From contig NZ_AJMM01000006.1 in assembly GCF_000259505.1 (NCBI RefSeq), forward strand, positions 1 to 64,000: 64,000 bases of DNA, written 5' to 3'. The stretch is from Streptococcus sp. SK643 (GTDB lineage Bacteria; Bacillota; Bacilli; Lactobacillales; Streptococcaceae). The translations under genes were made by a program, and so were the position numbers. Positions 41,976-52,054 of this stretch are shown in pieces (position 1 is the first letter of the stretch; every line of letters starts with the position of its first letter). Below the pieces are notes generated by a model. It did no database searches and was not told the origin of the DNA. It saw only the letters and a program-made list of their open reading frames with translations.

Positions 41976-43016
41976 ATGGCAGAAATTACAGCTAAACTTG
42001 TAAAAGAGTTGCGTGAAAAATCTGGTGCCGGTGTTATGGACGCTAAAAAAGCGCTTGTAGAAACAGACGGTGACATCGAAAAAGCGATTGAATTGCTTCG
42101 TGAAAAAGGTATGGCTAAGGCAGCTAAGAAAGCTGACCGTGTTGCTGCAGAAGGTTTGACTGGTGTTTATGTTAACGGTAATGTTGCAGCAGTTATTGAA
42201 GTAAACGCTGAAACTGACTTCGTTGCGAAAAACGCTCAATTCGTTGAATTAGTAAATACTACAGCTAAAGTTATTGCTGAAGGAAAACCTGCTAATAATG
42301 AAGAGGCACTTGCTTTGACAATGCCTTCAGGTGAAACTCTTGAAGCTGCATACGTATCTGCAACAGCAACTATCGGAGAAAAAATCTCATTCCGTCGCTT
42401 TGCCTTGATTGAAAAAACAGATGAACAACACTTTGGAGCTTACCAACATAATGGTGGACGTATCGGTGTTATTTCAGTTGTTGAAGGTGGAGACGAAGCA
42501 CTTGCTAAACAATTGTCAATGCACATTGCAGCGATGAAACCAACAGTTCTTTCTTACAAAGAATTGGATGAGCAATTCGTTAAAGATGAGTTAGCACAAT
42601 TGAACCACGTAATCGACCAAGACAACGAAAGCCGTGCAATGGTTAACAAACCAGCTCTTCCACACTTGAAGTATGGATCAAAAGCACAATTGACTGATGA
42701 TGTTATTGCACAAGCTGAAGCTGACATCAAAGCTGAATTGGCTGCAGAAGGCAAACCAGAAAAAATCTGGGACAAAATCATCCCAGGTAAAATGGATCGC
42801 TTCATGCTTGACAACACTAAAGTTGACCAAGCTTACACACTTCTTGCACAAGTCTACATCATGGATGACAGCAAGACAGTTGAAGCATACCTTGAATCAG
42901 TTAACGCTTCAGTAGTTGAGTTCGCTCGCTTTGAAGTTGGTGAAGGTATCGAGAAAGCTGCAAACGACTTCGAAGCTGAAGTTGCAGCTACAATGGCAGC
43001 AGCCTTGAATAACTAA
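41976..43016 (+). CDS. tsf: Elongation factor Ts
   Basis: EF-Ts regenerates EF-Tu-GTP. The 346-residue protein starts [27 protein letters not shown] with the UBA-like domain and contains [12 protein letters not shown]. It is the long streptococcal form. High codon bias is seen. Confidence 0.98.
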   Translation: MAEITAKLVKELREKSGAGVMDAKKALVETDGDIEKAIELLREKGMAKAAKKADRVAAEGLTGVYVNGNVAAVIEVNAETDFVAKNAQFVELVNTTAKVIAEGKPANNEEALALTMPSGETLEAAYVSATATIGEKISFRRFALIEKTDEQHFGAYQHNGGRIGVISVVEGGDEALAKQLSMHIAAMKPTVLSYKELDEQFVKDELAQLNHVIDQDNESRAMVNKPALPHLKYGSKAQLTDDVIAQAEADIKAELAAEGKPEKIWDKIIPGKMDRFMLDNTKVDQAYTLLAQVYIMDDSKTVEAYLESVNASVVEFARFEVGEGIEKAANDFEAEVAATMAAALNN

Positions 43017-43020
43017 TAAT

Positions 43021-43049
43021 AAAAAGGAAGCCAAATTGCTTCCTTTTTT
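43021..43049 (+). terminator. Terminator of rpsB-tsf
   Basis: The hairpin ggaagc/gcttcc is followed by a run of T. Confidence 0.9.
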
Positions 43050-43100
43050 CTATGAAGTAGATTTCTCTAGGGAGAGAATTCTACTTTTCAAGATATAAAT

Positions 43101-43122
43101 AAAAAGCCCTATAATAAGGGCT
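43101..43122 (-). terminator. Terminator of cysK
   Basis: The hairpin agccct/agggct, with a T run on the minus strand, lies 17 bases after the cysK stop. Confidence 0.78.
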
Positions 43123-43138
43123 AAGTGCATTTAGGAGA

Positions 43139-44065
43139 CTACACTTCAAATTCATAGAGTGCTGTAGACAAATAACGTTCTCCGTTATCTGGTGCTAGAG
43201 CAAGAACTTTTTTACCTGTACCTAATTTCTTGGCAACCTCGATGGCTCCGTAGATAGCTGCAGCTGAAGAAATACCAATAAGGAATCCTTCTTTTCCACC
43301 AATTTCACGGCCGAGTGCTAGAGCATCGTCTGATGTTACACGAACGATACCATCATAAGCGTTTGTATCAAGTGTATCAGGAATAAATCCAGCTGAGATA
43401 CCTTGAATTTTGTGAGGACCAGGTTTTTCACCAGATAGAATAGCAGATTCATCTGCTTCTACTGCAAAAACTTGAATGCTTGAATTTGCTGTTTTGAGTG
43501 CATGAGAAACACCAGAAATCGTTCCACCGGTACCCACTCCAGCAACAAAGGCATCTAGTCCATCTTTACCGAAAGCAGCTAGTATTTCAGCTCCTGTTGT
43601 TCTTTCGTGTACTTCTGGATTAGCTGGATTGTCAAATTGAAGAGGAAGGAAACCATCACGTTCAGCAGCGATTTCTTGAGCTTTAGCAATAGCGCCTTTC
43701 ATTCCCTCACTACCAGGAGTTAGGACGAGTTCAGCACCATAAGCTTGGATAATCTTACGTCGTTCTACACTCATAGTTTCAGGCATAACAATAACAACTT
43801 TATACCCTTTAGCAGCACCTACCCATGAAAGTCCAATACCAGTATTTCCACTTGTTGCTTCAACAATTGTAGAACCTGGTTTAAGAATACCGTCTTGTTC
43901 AGCTTTTTCAATCATGCTAAGAGCAATACGATCTTTTACAGAAGAACCAGGGTTGAATGCTTCAAGCTTTACATAGACATCTGCAGCACCTTCTGGCACA
44001 ATGTTGTTGAGTTTAACAATCGGAGTTTGACCGATTAATTCAGTAATGTTGTTATAAATAGACAT
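43139..44065 (-). CDS. cysK: Cysteine synthase (O-acetylserine sulfhydrylase)
   Basis: CysK makes cysteine from O-acetylserine and sulfide with PLP. The 308-residue protein has the PLP lysine in [11 protein letters not shown] (K44), the substrate loop [13 protein letters not shown] and the phosphate-binding loop [10 protein letters not shown]. The length is normal. No T-box or obvious CysB/CymR-like leader was recognised upstream. Confidence 0.96.
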   Translation of the reverse strand: MSIYNNITELIGQTPIVKLNNIVPEGAADVYVKLEAFNPGSSVKDRIALSMIEKAEQDGILKPGSTIVEATSGNTGIGLSWVGAAKGYKVVIVMPETMSVERRKIIQAYGAELVLTPGSEGMKGAIAKAQEIAAERDGFLPLQFDNPANPEVHERTTGAEILAAFGKDGLDAFVAGVGTGGTISGVSHALKTANSSIQVFAVEADESAILSGEKPGPHKIQGISAGFIPDTLDTNAYDGIVRVTSDDALALGREIGGKEGFLIGISSAAAIYGAIEVAKKLGTGKKVLALAPDNGERYLSTALYEFEV

Positions 44066-44130
44066 GTGAATACCTCTTTGTATAAGATATTTCTAGTATA
44101 ACGCTATCTATAGCATTTGTAAAATATAGA

Positions 44131-44160
44131 AATCCTATCGAAGTGATAGGATTTTTTTAT
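44131..44160. terminator. Terminator between the PH-domain gene and cysK
   Basis: A perfect 9-bp stem aatcctatc/gataggatt has T-rich tails on both strands. On the minus strand it ends transcription of the PH-domain gene before cysK. Confidence 0.8.
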
Positions 44161-44161
44161 A

Positions 44162-44605
44162 TCACAGGTCTAAGCCATTAATTTTCAAGCGATTGTGATA
44201 AGCTAATTCTAGTAAATAGGTGTAAAGTGGAACGATATTCGTTTTCTTAGGGAATTCAAATTTATGAGCATTAAAATGCTCATTATGTGCTTTTAGAAAG
44301 ACGTTTTCTAAATAAGTAATAGTAATTTCACTATCATCTATTCCTGCTCCTGCAGTTTCCATTTCAACGTTAACAATGTTCATCAAAAAGATGGATTTAA
44401 CGGACATCTTGCGACCAGTAGCGCCTTGTTTATCTGTAAAGATGATACGGATATTTGTAAATATAATAGAATCACGGATAAGTTTATATCCACTTTGAAT
44501 TTCTTCATTATCTAGTAGATATTGTCCATATTCTTTGGTAAGAGTTTCTTTATTTTGCTCGCTAAAGTTACCAGCGAGTCCTTGAATGAATTTTCCAAAT
44601 GCCAT
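44162..44605 (-). CDS. PH-domain (DUF1696/YvbH-like) protein
   Basis: The 147-residue cytoplasmic protein has no signal or membrane segment. The sequence GYKLIRDSIIFTNIRIIFTDKQGATGRKMSVKSIFL is the bacterial pleckstrin-homology pattern found in the YvbH/DUF1696 family. Function is unknown. It lies 15 bases after yigZ. Confidence 0.8.
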   Translation of the reverse strand: MAFGKFIQGLAGNFSEQNKETLTKEYGQYLLDNEEIQSGYKLIRDSIIFTNIRIIFTDKQGATGRKMSVKSIFLMNIVNVEMETAGAGIDDSEITITYLENVFLKAHNEHFNAHKFEFPKKTNIVPLYTYLLELAYHNRLKINGLDL

Positions 44606-44620
44606 ATTTCTATCCTTTAT

Positions 44621-45256
44621 TTACACTAAGTTTACAGGAACTTCAACTTCTCGTAAACCTTTATCAGTTAAAGTAACTTTCCCATTAAAAAATTCTACGA
44701 GTGTGGCTTTGATATTTTCTTTTTGTTCCTTATCAACATAAATCATAGTATCGATTTGGTCTGTAAAGTTTGTTTCTAGTTCTATGAGATTATGTTCTTT
44801 AAGGAAATTACTATATTCTTGGTATTGAGCGTAGGACATTTGAATAGCTATGCCAGCCTGCTCTTTGATTTCGATGATGCCAATTTCTTTGACGGCCAAG
44901 GCAACACTACCAGCGTATGCACGGATGAGTCCTCCAGCTCCTAATTTAATGCCTCCAAAGTATCGTGTCACAACCACACAAAGGTTGGTTAGATTATGAT
45001 TTTCAAGCACCCCTAGCATAGGTACACCAGCAGTACCACTAGGCTCTCCATCGTCACTAGTACGTTTGATTTCACTACGTTCACCAATAATAAAAGCAGA
45101 GCAGTTATGAGTAGCTTTGTAGTGTTCTTTCTTGATAGCAGTGATGAAGTCGCGAGCCTCCTCTTCACTATAGACACGTTTGACATGACAGATAAAGCGT
45201 GATTTTTTGATTTCTTCTTGGACTTGTCCATATTCTTTAATAGTTCTAAATTCCAT
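44621..45256 (-). CDS. YigZ/IMPACT-family protein
   Basis: The 211-residue protein has the UPF0029/IMPACT N-terminal signature (KKSRFICHV...THNCSAFIIG...RTSDDGEPSGTAGVPMLGVL...VVTRYFGGIKLGAGGLIRAY) and the small C-terminal domain. The family is related to eukaryotic IMPACT, a regulator of GCN2; its bacterial role is unclear. It diverges from comFA, sharing a 56-base intergenic region. Confidence 0.92.
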   Translation of the reverse strand: MEFRTIKEYGQVQEEIKKSRFICHVKRVYSEEEARDFITAIKKEHYKATHNCSAFIIGERSEIKRTSDDGEPSGTAGVPMLGVLENHNLTNLCVVVTRYFGGIKLGAGGLIRAYAGSVALAVKEIGIIEIKEQAGIAIQMSYAQYQEYSNFLKEHNLIELETNFTDQIDTMIYVDKEQKENIKATLVEFFNGKVTLTDKGLREVEVPVNLV

Positions 45257-45297
45257 AATGATATTGTACTAAAAAAACATCTAAAGTGCTAGGTTTT

Positions 45298-45305
45298 TAC
45301 GAATA
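45298..45305 (+). promoter_or_regulatory. ComX cin-box (com box) of comFA
   Basis: TACGAATA is the exact consensus for the alternative sigma factor ComX/SigX, after a T-rich stretch. It ends only 7 bases before the comFA ATG, so the transcript would have almost no leader. Confidence 0.9.
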
Positions 45306-45312
45306 AAGAAGT

Positions 45313-46611
45313 ATGAAAGTAAATCCAAATTATCTCGGTCGCTTATTTACTGAGGAAGAATTAACTGAAGAAGAGCGTCAGTCTGCTGAAAAAATTTTGA
45401 GTATGAAAAAAGATAAAGGAAGGCTTGTCTGTCAACGTTGTAATAGTCTTATTTTGGAAGACTGGTATTTGCCCATTGGGGCTTACTATTGTAGGGAATG
45501 TTTGCTGATGAAGCGTGTAAGGAGTGATCAAGATCTATACTATTTTCCTCAGGAAGATTTTCCTGAACAAGATGTTCTAAAATGGCGAGGTCAGTTAACG
45601 CCTTTTCAAGATATGGTATCAAAAGGATTGCTCCAAGCAGTAGATAATAAGGAGGAAACCTTGGTTCATGCGGTGACGGGAGCTGGAAAGACGGAAATGA
45701 TTTATCAAGTTGTGGCTAAAGTCATTAATGCTGGTGGTGCGGTATGTTTGGCCAGTCCGAGAATAGATGTTTGTTTAGAGTTATATAAGAGATTACAGAA
45801 TGATTTTTCTTGTGAGATAGCCCTCCTACATGGAGAATCAGAGCCGTATTTTAGAACACCATTAGTTGTTGCAACGACACATCAATTATTAAAGTTTTAT
45901 CAAGCTTTTGATTTACTGATAGTAGATGAGGTAGATGCTTTTCCTTATGTTGACAATCCAATTCTTTACTATGCTGTAAAGAATAGTGTAAAGGAGAATG
46001 GCATGAGAATCTTTTTAACAGCGACTTCTACCGATGAGTTAGATAGGAAAGTCCGTTTAGGAGAGTTAAAGAGGTTAAGCTTGCCAAGACGATTTCATGG
46101 AAATCCGTTGATTATTCCAAAACCTGTCTGGCTATCTGATTTTGAAAGATATTTAGATAAGGGGTGTTTGTCGCCAAAGTTAAAGTCCTATATTGATAAG
46201 CAGAGAAGTACTGGTTTTCCATTGCTACTTTTTGCATCAGAAATTGAGAAAGGTGAGAAATTAAAAGAAGTCTTGCAGAAGGAGTTTCCTCATGAAAAAA
46301 TTGGTTTTGTGTCCTCAGTTACGGAAGATCGATTAGAGCAGGTACAAGCATTTAGAGATGGGGGACTGACTATACTCATCAGTACAACTATTCTAGAGCG
46401 TGGAGTGACTTTTCCTCGTGTAGATGTTTTTGTAGTAGAAGCGAATCATCGTCTCTTTACCAAGTCTAGTTTAATACAGATTGGAGGACGTGTCGGTCGG
46501 AGTATGGACAGACCAACAGGAGAATTGGTTTTCTTTCATGACGGTTTGAATGTTTCCATTAAGAAGGCTATTAAGGAGATTAGACAGATGAATAAGGAGG
46601 CAGATTTGTGA
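45313..46611 (+). CDS. comFA: Competence DNA-uptake helicase ComFA
   Basis: ComFA is a DEAD-box-like ATPase needed to move transforming single strands into the cell. The 432-residue protein has an N-terminal four-cysteine zinc finger (CQRC...CREC, about residues 38-62). Walker A is GAGKTEM, the DExx box LLIVDEVDAFP, SAT-like motif FLTATST, and helicase motif VI QIGGRVGRS. It is under a cin-box and translationally coupled to comFC. Confidence 0.96.
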   Translation: MKVNPNYLGRLFTEEELTEEERQSAEKILSMKKDKGRLVCQRCNSLILEDWYLPIGAYYCRECLLMKRVRSDQDLYYFPQEDFPEQDVLKWRGQLTPFQDMVSKGLLQAVDNKEETLVHAVTGAGKTEMIYQVVAKVINAGGAVCLASPRIDVCLELYKRLQNDFSCEIALLHGESEPYFRTPLVVATTHQLLKFYQAFDLLIVDEVDAFPYVDNPILYYAVKNSVKENGMRIFLTATSTDELDRKVRLGELKRLSLPRRFHGNPLIIPKPVWLSDFERYLDKGCLSPKLKSYIDKQRSTGFPLLLFASEIEKGEKLKEVLQKEFPHEKIGFVSSVTEDRLEQVQAFRDGGLTILISTTILERGVTFPRVDVFVVEANHRLFTKSSLIQIGGRVGRSMDRPTGELVFFHDGLNVSIKKAIKEIRQMNKEADL

Positions 46612-47270
46612 GCTGCTTGTTATGTGGACAGAGTATAAAGAAGGATTTAACCTTTAGAAGTTTATTACTTTTAAAGAATAAAGAAAATAATGTTTGCGTA
46701 GATTGTTTATCTGGATTCGAGAAAATTAGTGAAGAGCATTGCCCAAACTGTATGAAAACAGGTGTGTCAACCAAGTGTCAAGATTGTCAATATTGGTGTA
46801 AAGAAGGGATACGAGCCGATCATCATGCTATTTTTATCTATAATCAAGCTATGAAAGATTTTTTTAGTCGATATAAGTTTAATGGAGACTATCTCCTAAG
46901 AAAAGTTTTTGCATCATATTTATCTGAGGAATTCAGAAAGTATAAGGATTATCAGTTTGTAGTCATTCCATTAAGTTCTGAAAGATATTATAAAAGAGGC
47001 TTTAATCAGGTTATTGGCTTGGTGGAAGCAGCAGGATATTCATACAAGGATATATTAGGTAAAAGAGAAGAAAAGGCTAGTTCTTCAAAAAATCGTTTAG
47101 AACGCTTGGCTACGAAACTTCCTTTTTTTATCAAAAATGATGTTAGTATTCCTAAAAAAATATTACTTATCGATGATATTTATACTACAGGTTCAACTGC
47201 CAATCGTATTAAGAGAATGTTGGAAGCAGCAGGCACTGAAGATGTAAAAACATTTTCACTTGCAAGATGA
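46608..47270 (+). CDS. comFC: Competence protein ComFC
   Basis: ComFC is a phosphoribosyltransferase-fold partner of ComFA in DNA uptake. The 220-residue protein has N-terminal cysteine pairs (CLLCG, CVDC, CPNC, CQDC) and a PRPP-like motif LLIDDIYTTGSTANR near the C-terminus. It starts with GTG, overlapping the comFA stop by four bases, with a ggagg RBS at 46596-46600. Confidence 0.95.
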   Translation: MSCLLCGQSIKKDLTFRSLLLLKNKENNVCVDCLSGFEKISEEHCPNCMKTGVSTKCQDCQYWCKEGIRADHHAIFIYNQAMKDFFSRYKFNGDYLLRKVFASYLSEEFRKYKDYQFVVIPLSSERYYKRGFNQVIGLVEAAGYSYKDILGKREEKASSSKNRLERLATKLPFFIKNDVSIPKKILLIDDIYTTGSTANRIKRMLEAAGTEDVKTFSLAR

Positions 47271-47348
47271 GGAAAAAATTGCAAAATTAAGATGAAAGCG
47301 TTATAATAAACATATAAAAACAAAAATGTTTAGAAAGAAGGTACTCAT

Positions 47349-47897
47349 ATGATTAAATATAGTATCCGTGGTGAAAACCTAGAAGTAACAGAAGCAATTC
47401 GTGATTATGTAGTTTCTAAACTCGAAAAGATCGAAAAGTACTTTCAAGCAGAACAAGAGCTTGATGCTCGGATTAATTTGAAAGTGTATCGTGAAAAAAC
47501 TGCTAAAGTAGAAGTAACAATTCCACTTGGATCTATTACTCTTCGTGCAGAAGATGTCTCTCAAGATATGTATGGATCAATTGATCTTGTAACAGATAAG
47601 ATTGACCGTCAAATTCGTAAAAATAAAACTAAAATCGAACGTAAAAATAAAAATAAGGTTGCAACAAGTCAATTATTTACAGATGCTTTGGTTGAAGATT
47701 CAAATGTTGTTCAGTCTAGAGTTGTTCGTTCAAAACAAATTGACTTAAAACCAATGGATTTGGAAGAAGCAATTCTACAAATGGATTTATTGGGTCATGA
47801 TTTCTTTATCTTTGTAGATGTTGAAGACCATACAACGAATGTTATTTATCGTCGTGAGGATGGCGAAATTGGTTTACTAGAAGTTAAAGAATCTTAA
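47349..47897 (+). CDS. hpf: Ribosome hibernation promoting factor (long form)
   Basis: The long-form HPF (182 residues) has an N-terminal S30AE domain (MIKYSIRGENLEVTEAIRDYV) and the C-terminal dimerisation domain (DLKPMDLEEAILQMDLLGHDFFIF). It pairs ribosomes into 100S dimers in stationary phase. It follows comFC and ends in a strong terminator. Confidence 0.96.
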   Translation: MIKYSIRGENLEVTEAIRDYVVSKLEKIEKYFQAEQELDARINLKVYREKTAKVEVTIPLGSITLRAEDVSQDMYGSIDLVTDKIDRQIRKNKTKIERKNKNKVATSQLFTDALVEDSNVVQSRVVRSKQIDLKPMDLEEAILQMDLLGHDFFIFVDVEDHTTNVIYRREDGEIGLLEVKES

Positions 47898-47935
47898 GAT
47901 TTTATATAAAATATTAGAACTTGAAAGCCAAAATG

Positions 47936-47964
47936 GGAGAGGACAACTATAGTCCTCTCTTTTT
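47936..47964 (+). terminator. Terminator of hpf
   Basis: The hairpin gagaggac/gtcctctc is followed by six T. Confidence 0.9.
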
Positions 47965-48011
47965 TGTTGTTCAGAGTACTATGATGTCAATATAGAAGTT
48001 TACTGGCAAAC

Positions 48012-48314
48012 TTATCTTGTTTTGTGGTAATGTTTTAGAGAATAAAGTTGGTAAGGTTCCTTTCTTGAGGTATGGTTGCTAGTTTTTTTGATTGACAATC
48101 TTTTAGGATAAAGCTTTTTTAGGTCTGCAGGTAAGAAACGGATAGTCAAGTTTAGTGGGGGCATACCTGTGAGTTTAATTGGTAGCTCATCCAAAATAGT
48201 CATCTCAAGGTCTTTTATTCCTCTTTGGTTTGTGATATAATTAACCGGTAAATAATTAACGCCTCTTGTTTTTCTATTAGAGATAGAGCAAACACTAGGA
48301 AAGGAGTAAGACAT
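48012..48314 (-). other. Doubtful antisense ORF in the hpf-adcR gap
   Basis: The 349-base gap between the hpf terminator and adcR holds this 100-codon minus-strand ORF. It extends through the adcR promoter, so its 5' third is unlikely to be coding. The part from an internal ATG near 48203 (MTILDELPIKL...) reads like protein but I recognise no family, and no good ribosome site precedes it. It could be a decayed gene end or chance. Otherwise the gap shows only the adcR control region. Confidence 0.25.
48236..48252 (+). promoter_or_regulatory. adc operon -10 and AdcR operator
   Basis: The -10 tataat (48236-48241) runs into ttaaccggtaaa (48241-48252), which matches the AdcR zinc-repressor site TTAACNNGTTAA with one mismatch. 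A further ttaac follows. Zinc-bound AdcR would block the promoter. Confidence 0.82.
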
Positions 48315-48753
48315 GAGACAGCTAGCTAAGGATATTGACAGCTTTTTGAATGAGGTGATTTTGCAGGCTGAAAATCAGCATGAAATCTTGGTAGGCCATT
48401 GTACAAGTGAGGTTGCTTTAACCAATACTCAGGAGCATATCCTCATGCTCTTGTCGGAGGAATCTTTAACAAATTCAGAATTGGCACGACGCTTGAATGT
48501 TAGCCAGGCGGCTGTAACCAAAGCTATTAAATCACTGGTTAAGGAAGGGATGCTTGAGACGTCCAAGGATCCTAAGGATGCGCGTGTGATTTTTTATCAG
48601 TTGACAGATTTGGCTCGTCCAATCGCAGAAGAGCACCATCATCACCATGAGCATACACTTTTAACCTATGAACATGTGGCGACTCAGTTTACTCCAAATG
48701 AACAAAAAGTGATTCAGCGGTTTTTGACTGCTTTAGTAGGAGAAATCAAATAA
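48313..48753 (+). CDS. adcR: Zinc-responsive MarR-family repressor AdcR
   Basis: AdcR represses zinc uptake genes when zinc is sufficient. The 146-residue protein has a MarR winged helix ([29 protein letters not shown]). It has the zinc-binding histidine cluster near residues 108-113 (EEHHHHHEH). First gene of adcRCBA; its stop overlaps the adcC start by one base. Confidence 0.96.
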   Translation: MRQLAKDIDSFLNEVILQAENQHEILVGHCTSEVALTNTQEHILMLLSEESLTNSELARRLNVSQAAVTKAIKSLVKEGMLETSKDPKDARVIFYQLTDLARPIAEEHHHHHEHTLLTYEHVATQFTPNEQKVIQRFLTALVGEIK

Positions 48754-49457
48754 TGAGATATATTACGGTAGAGGATTTATCCTTCTATTATGATAAGGAG
48801 CCGGTTTTGGAACATATCAACTACAGTGTTGATAGTGGGGAATTTGTTACCTTGACGGGGGAGAATGGGGCGGCTAAGACGACACTAATCAAGGCCAGTC
48901 TTGGAATCCTTCAGCCACGCATTGGAAAGGTGACTATTTCAAAGACAAATACGCAGGGTAAAAAATTGCGAATTGCCTACCTGCCTCAGCAAATTGCCAG
49001 TTTTAATGCAGGTTTTCCTAGTACGGTGTATGAATTTGTCAAATCTGGTCGTTATCCGAGAAAGGGATGGTTCCGTCGTTTGAATGCTCATGATGAGGAG
49101 CATATCAAGGCTAGTCTGGACTCAGTTGGTATGTGGGAACATCGAGATAAACGCTTGGGGTCTCTATCTGGGGGACAAAAGCAGCGAGCGGTGATTGCGC
49201 GTATGTTTGCTTCGGATCCAGATGTGTTTATCCTAGATGAGCCGACAACGGGGATGGATGCAGGCAGTAAAAATGAATTTTACGAACTCATGCACCATAG
49301 CGCCCATCATCACGGCAAGGCTGTTTTGATGATTACCCATGATCCTGAAGAAGTTAAGGACTATGCGGACCGCAATATTCATCTAGTTCGTAACCAAGAT
49401 TCGCCATGGCGCTGTTTCAACGTTCATGAGAATGATCAGGAGGTAGGCCATGCTTAG
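48753..49457 (+). CDS. adcC: Zinc ABC transporter ATPase AdcC
   Basis: The 234-residue ATPase of the zinc importer has signature [10 protein letters not shown] and Walker [13 protein letters not shown]. Its Walker A reads GENGAAKTT, with Ala replacing the last Gly of GxxGxGKT; the lysine is kept. I recall the same in pneumococcal AdcC. The gene overlaps adcB by 8 bases. Confidence 0.95.
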   Translation: MRYITVEDLSFYYDKEPVLEHINYSVDSGEFVTLTGENGAAKTTLIKASLGILQPRIGKVTISKTNTQGKKLRIAYLPQQIASFNAGFPSTVYEFVKSGRYPRKGWFRRLNAHDEEHIKASLDSVGMWEHRDKRLGSLSGGQKQRAVIARMFASDPDVFILDEPTTGMDAGSKNEFYELMHHSAHHHGKAVLMITHDPEEVKDYADRNIHLVRNQDSPWRCFNVHENDQEVGHA

Positions 49458-50256
49458 TTTATTATCTTATGACTTTATGCAGCGTGCCTTTCTGGCCGTT
49501 ATTGCTATGAGTCTTTTCTCGCCAGTATTGGGAACCTTCCTTATTTTGCGTCGTCAGAGTCTGATGAGTGATACCCTCAGCCACGTCTCGCTGTCAGGTG
49601 TAGCCTTTGGTCTGGTTCTGGGGATTTCTCCGACTGTTTCTACGATTGCTATTGTCTTGATTGCTGCGGTCTTTCTTGAGTATCTCCGTACGGTTTACAA
49701 GAGCTTTATGGAAATCGGGACAGCTATCCTCATGTCGACAGGACTAGCTGTTTCTCTGATTGTCATGAGTAAGGGTAAAAGCTCCAGTTCGATGAGTTTG
49801 GACCAATATCTCTTTGGTTCCATCGTGACGATTAGTGAAGAGCAGGTTATTTCCCTCTTTGTCATTGCTGCGGTTGTTTTGATCTTGACTTTTCTCTTTC
49901 TTCGTCCAATGTATATCCTGACCTTTGATGAAGATACGGCCTTTGTGGATGGCTTGCCTGTTCGTACCATGTCCATTCTTTTTAACATGGTAACAGGTGT
50001 GGCTATTGCCCTTATGATTCCTGCTGCGGGAGCACTTCTAGTATCGACAATTATGGTCTTGCCAGCTAGTATTGCCCTGCGCCTGGGGAAAAACTTTAAA
50101 TCGGTTATGCTGCTTGCTAGTGCTATTGGTTTTTTGGGAATGGTAGCAGGACTTTACATTTCCTACTATGCAGAAACACCTGCAAGTGCAAGTATTACCA
50201 TTATTTTTGTAACTGTCTTTTTACTCATCAGTTTAGTAAGACGTTTTATCAAATAG
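49450..50256 (+). CDS. adcB: Zinc ABC transporter permease AdcB
   Basis: The 268-residue membrane permease of the ABC-3 metal family has about eight helices. [17 protein letters not shown] is the typical cytoplasmic coupling region. It lies between adcC and adcA. Confidence 0.95.
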   Translation: MLSLLSYDFMQRAFLAVIAMSLFSPVLGTFLILRRQSLMSDTLSHVSLSGVAFGLVLGISPTVSTIAIVLIAAVFLEYLRTVYKSFMEIGTAILMSTGLAVSLIVMSKGKSSSSMSLDQYLFGSIVTISEEQVISLFVIAAVVLILTFLFLRPMYILTFDEDTAFVDGLPVRTMSILFNMVTGVAIALMIPAAGALLVSTIMVLPASIALRLGKNFKSVMLLASAIGFLGMVAGLYISYYAETPASASITIIFVTVFLLISLVRRFIK

Positions 50257-50259
50257 GAA

Positions 50260-51771
50260 ATGAACATGAAAAAAATTAGCTTATTGCTAGCCAGTTTATG
50301 TGCCTTGTTTTTAGTGGCTTGTTCCAATCAAAAGCAGGCAGATAGCAAACTAAATATCGTGACAACCTTTTACCCTGTCTATGAATTTACCAAGCAAGTC
50401 GCAGGGGATACTGCTAATGTAGAACTCCTCATCGGTGCTGGCACAGAACCCCATGAATATGAACCGTCTGCCAAGGCAGTTGCCAAAATCCAAGACGCAG
50501 ATACCTTCGTTTATGAAAATGAAAATATGGAAACATGGGTCCCTAAATTACTAGATACCTTGGATAAGAAAAAGGTGAAAACCATCAAGGCGACAGGTGA
50601 TATGTTGCTCTTGCCAGGTGGTGAGGAAGAAGAGGGAGACCATGACCATGGAGAAGAAGGCCATCACCATGAGTACGATCCCCATGTTTGGTTATCACCA
50701 GTTCGTGCCATTAAACTAGTAGAGCACATCCGTAACAGCTTATCAGCAGATTATCCGGATAAAAAAGAGACCTTTGAGAAGAATGCTGCTGCCTATATCG
50801 AAAAATTACAAGCCTTGGATAAGGCTTATGCAGAAGGTTTATCTCAAGCTAAACAAAAGAGCTTTGTGACTCAACATGCAGCCTTTAACTACCTCGCCTT
50901 GGACTATGGACTCAAACAAGTTGCAATCTCAGGCCTCTCTCCAGATGCAGAACCATCAGCTGTACGTTTGGCAGAATTGACAGAGTACGTCAAGAAAAAT
51001 AAAATTGCTTATATCTACTTTGAAGAAAATGCCTCACAAGCCCTTGCTAACACACTTTCAAAAGAAGCAGGTGTCAAAACAGATGTCCTCAATCCTTTAG
51101 AAAGTCTGACAGAAGAGGACACCAAGGCTGGCGAAAACTATATTTCCGTGATGGAGAAAAATCTCAAGGCTCTTAAACAAACAACGGACCAAGAAGGCCC
51201 AGCAATCGAGCCTGAAAAGGCAGAGGATACCAAGACAGTCCAAAATGGTTACTTTGAAGATGCAGCTGTCAAGGACCGCACCTTGAGTGACTATGCAGGT
51301 AACTGGCAATCAGTTTATCCTTTCCTTGAAGATGGTACGTTTGATCAGGTCTTTGATTACAAGGCTAAGTTGACTGGTAAGATGACTCAGGCTGAGTACA
51401 AGGCCTACTATACAAAAGGCTATCAGACAGATGTGACTAAGATTAACATTACTGATAATACTATAGAATTTGTTCAAGGTGGACAAAGTAAGAAATTCAC
51501 CTACAAGTATGTTGGTAAGAAAATCTTAACTTACAAGAAAGGTAATCGTGGCGTGCGCTTCCTCTTTGAAGCCACAGATGCAGACGCTGGACAGTTCAAA
51601 TATGTTCAGTTTAGTGACCACAATATCGCCCCAGTGAAGGCAGAACATTTCCATATCTTCTTTGGAGGTACAAGCCAAGAATCCCTCTTTGAAGAAATGG
51701 ATAACTGGCCAACCTACTACCCAGATAATCTATCTGGACAAGAAATCGCCCAAGAAATGTTGGCGCATTGA
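50260..51771 (+). CDS. adcA: Zinc-binding lipoprotein AdcA with C-terminal ZinT domain
   Basis: This is the surface zinc receptor of the AdcCB importer. It has a lipoprotein signal with lipobox LVAC. The N-terminal cluster-9 solute-binding domain (about 25-310) carries a His/Asp/Glu-rich mobile loop at about 123-140 (GDHDHGEEGHHHEYDPH). A ZinT-type domain is fused at the C-terminus (about 320-503, ending ...FEEMDNWPTYYPDNLSG). The 503-residue length fits the two-domain streptococcal form. Confidence 0.96.
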   Translation: MNMKKISLLLASLCALFLVACSNQKQADSKLNIVTTFYPVYEFTKQVAGDTANVELLIGAGTEPHEYEPSAKAVAKIQDADTFVYENENMETWVPKLLDTLDKKKVKTIKATGDMLLLPGGEEEEGDHDHGEEGHHHEYDPHVWLSPVRAIKLVEHIRNSLSADYPDKKETFEKNAAAYIEKLQALDKAYAEGLSQAKQKSFVTQHAAFNYLALDYGLKQVAISGLSPDAEPSAVRLAELTEYVKKNKIAYIYFEENASQALANTLSKEAGVKTDVLNPLESLTEEDTKAGENYISVMEKNLKALKQTTDQEGPAIEPEKAEDTKTVQNGYFEDAAVKDRTLSDYAGNWQSVYPFLEDGTFDQVFDYKAKLTGKMTQAEYKAYYTKGYQTDVTKINITDNTIEFVQGGQSKKFTYKYVGKKILTYKKGNRGVRFLFEATDADAGQFKYVQFSDHNIAPVKAEHFHIFFGGTSQESLFEEMDNWPTYYPDNLSGQEIAQEMLAH

Positions 51772-51776
51772 TGAGA

Positions 51777-51810
51777 AACCGACTAGTTCATAGGAGCTAG
51801 TCGGTTTTTT
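51777..51810 (+). terminator. Terminator of the adc operon
   Basis: The hairpin aaccgactag/ctagtcggtt is followed by T residues. Confidence 0.9.
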
Positions 51811-51985
51811 GAAATAGTGGCTGATGCGTAGTCTGTTTCAGGTGTCGGGGGATAACCTATAGCTGTTATCTTGGGTAGATGCAATTTTGTTTCAAGAACC
51901 ACAGTATCATATTGAAAAAGAATCTCACAAATAATAACTCATTTTTTCTCCTTTTAAAAACGTTTGATAAATATTTCACAAACAA

Positions 51986-52014
51986 TTGAAAACGGATACA
52001 AAAAGTAATATAAT
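51986..52014 (+). promoter_or_regulatory. Alcohol dehydrogenase promoter with overlapping cre site
   Basis: TTGAAA (51986-51991) and TATAAT (52009-52014) are spaced 17 bp apart. The -35 overlaps tgaaaacggataca (51987-52000), which fits the CcpA cre consensus TGWNANCGNTNWCA with one mismatch. Carbon catabolite repression is therefore likely. Confidence 0.8.
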
Positions 52015-52054
52015 GATGGTAAATAAATAGCGCAGAGCGCAGGAGGAAATACGT

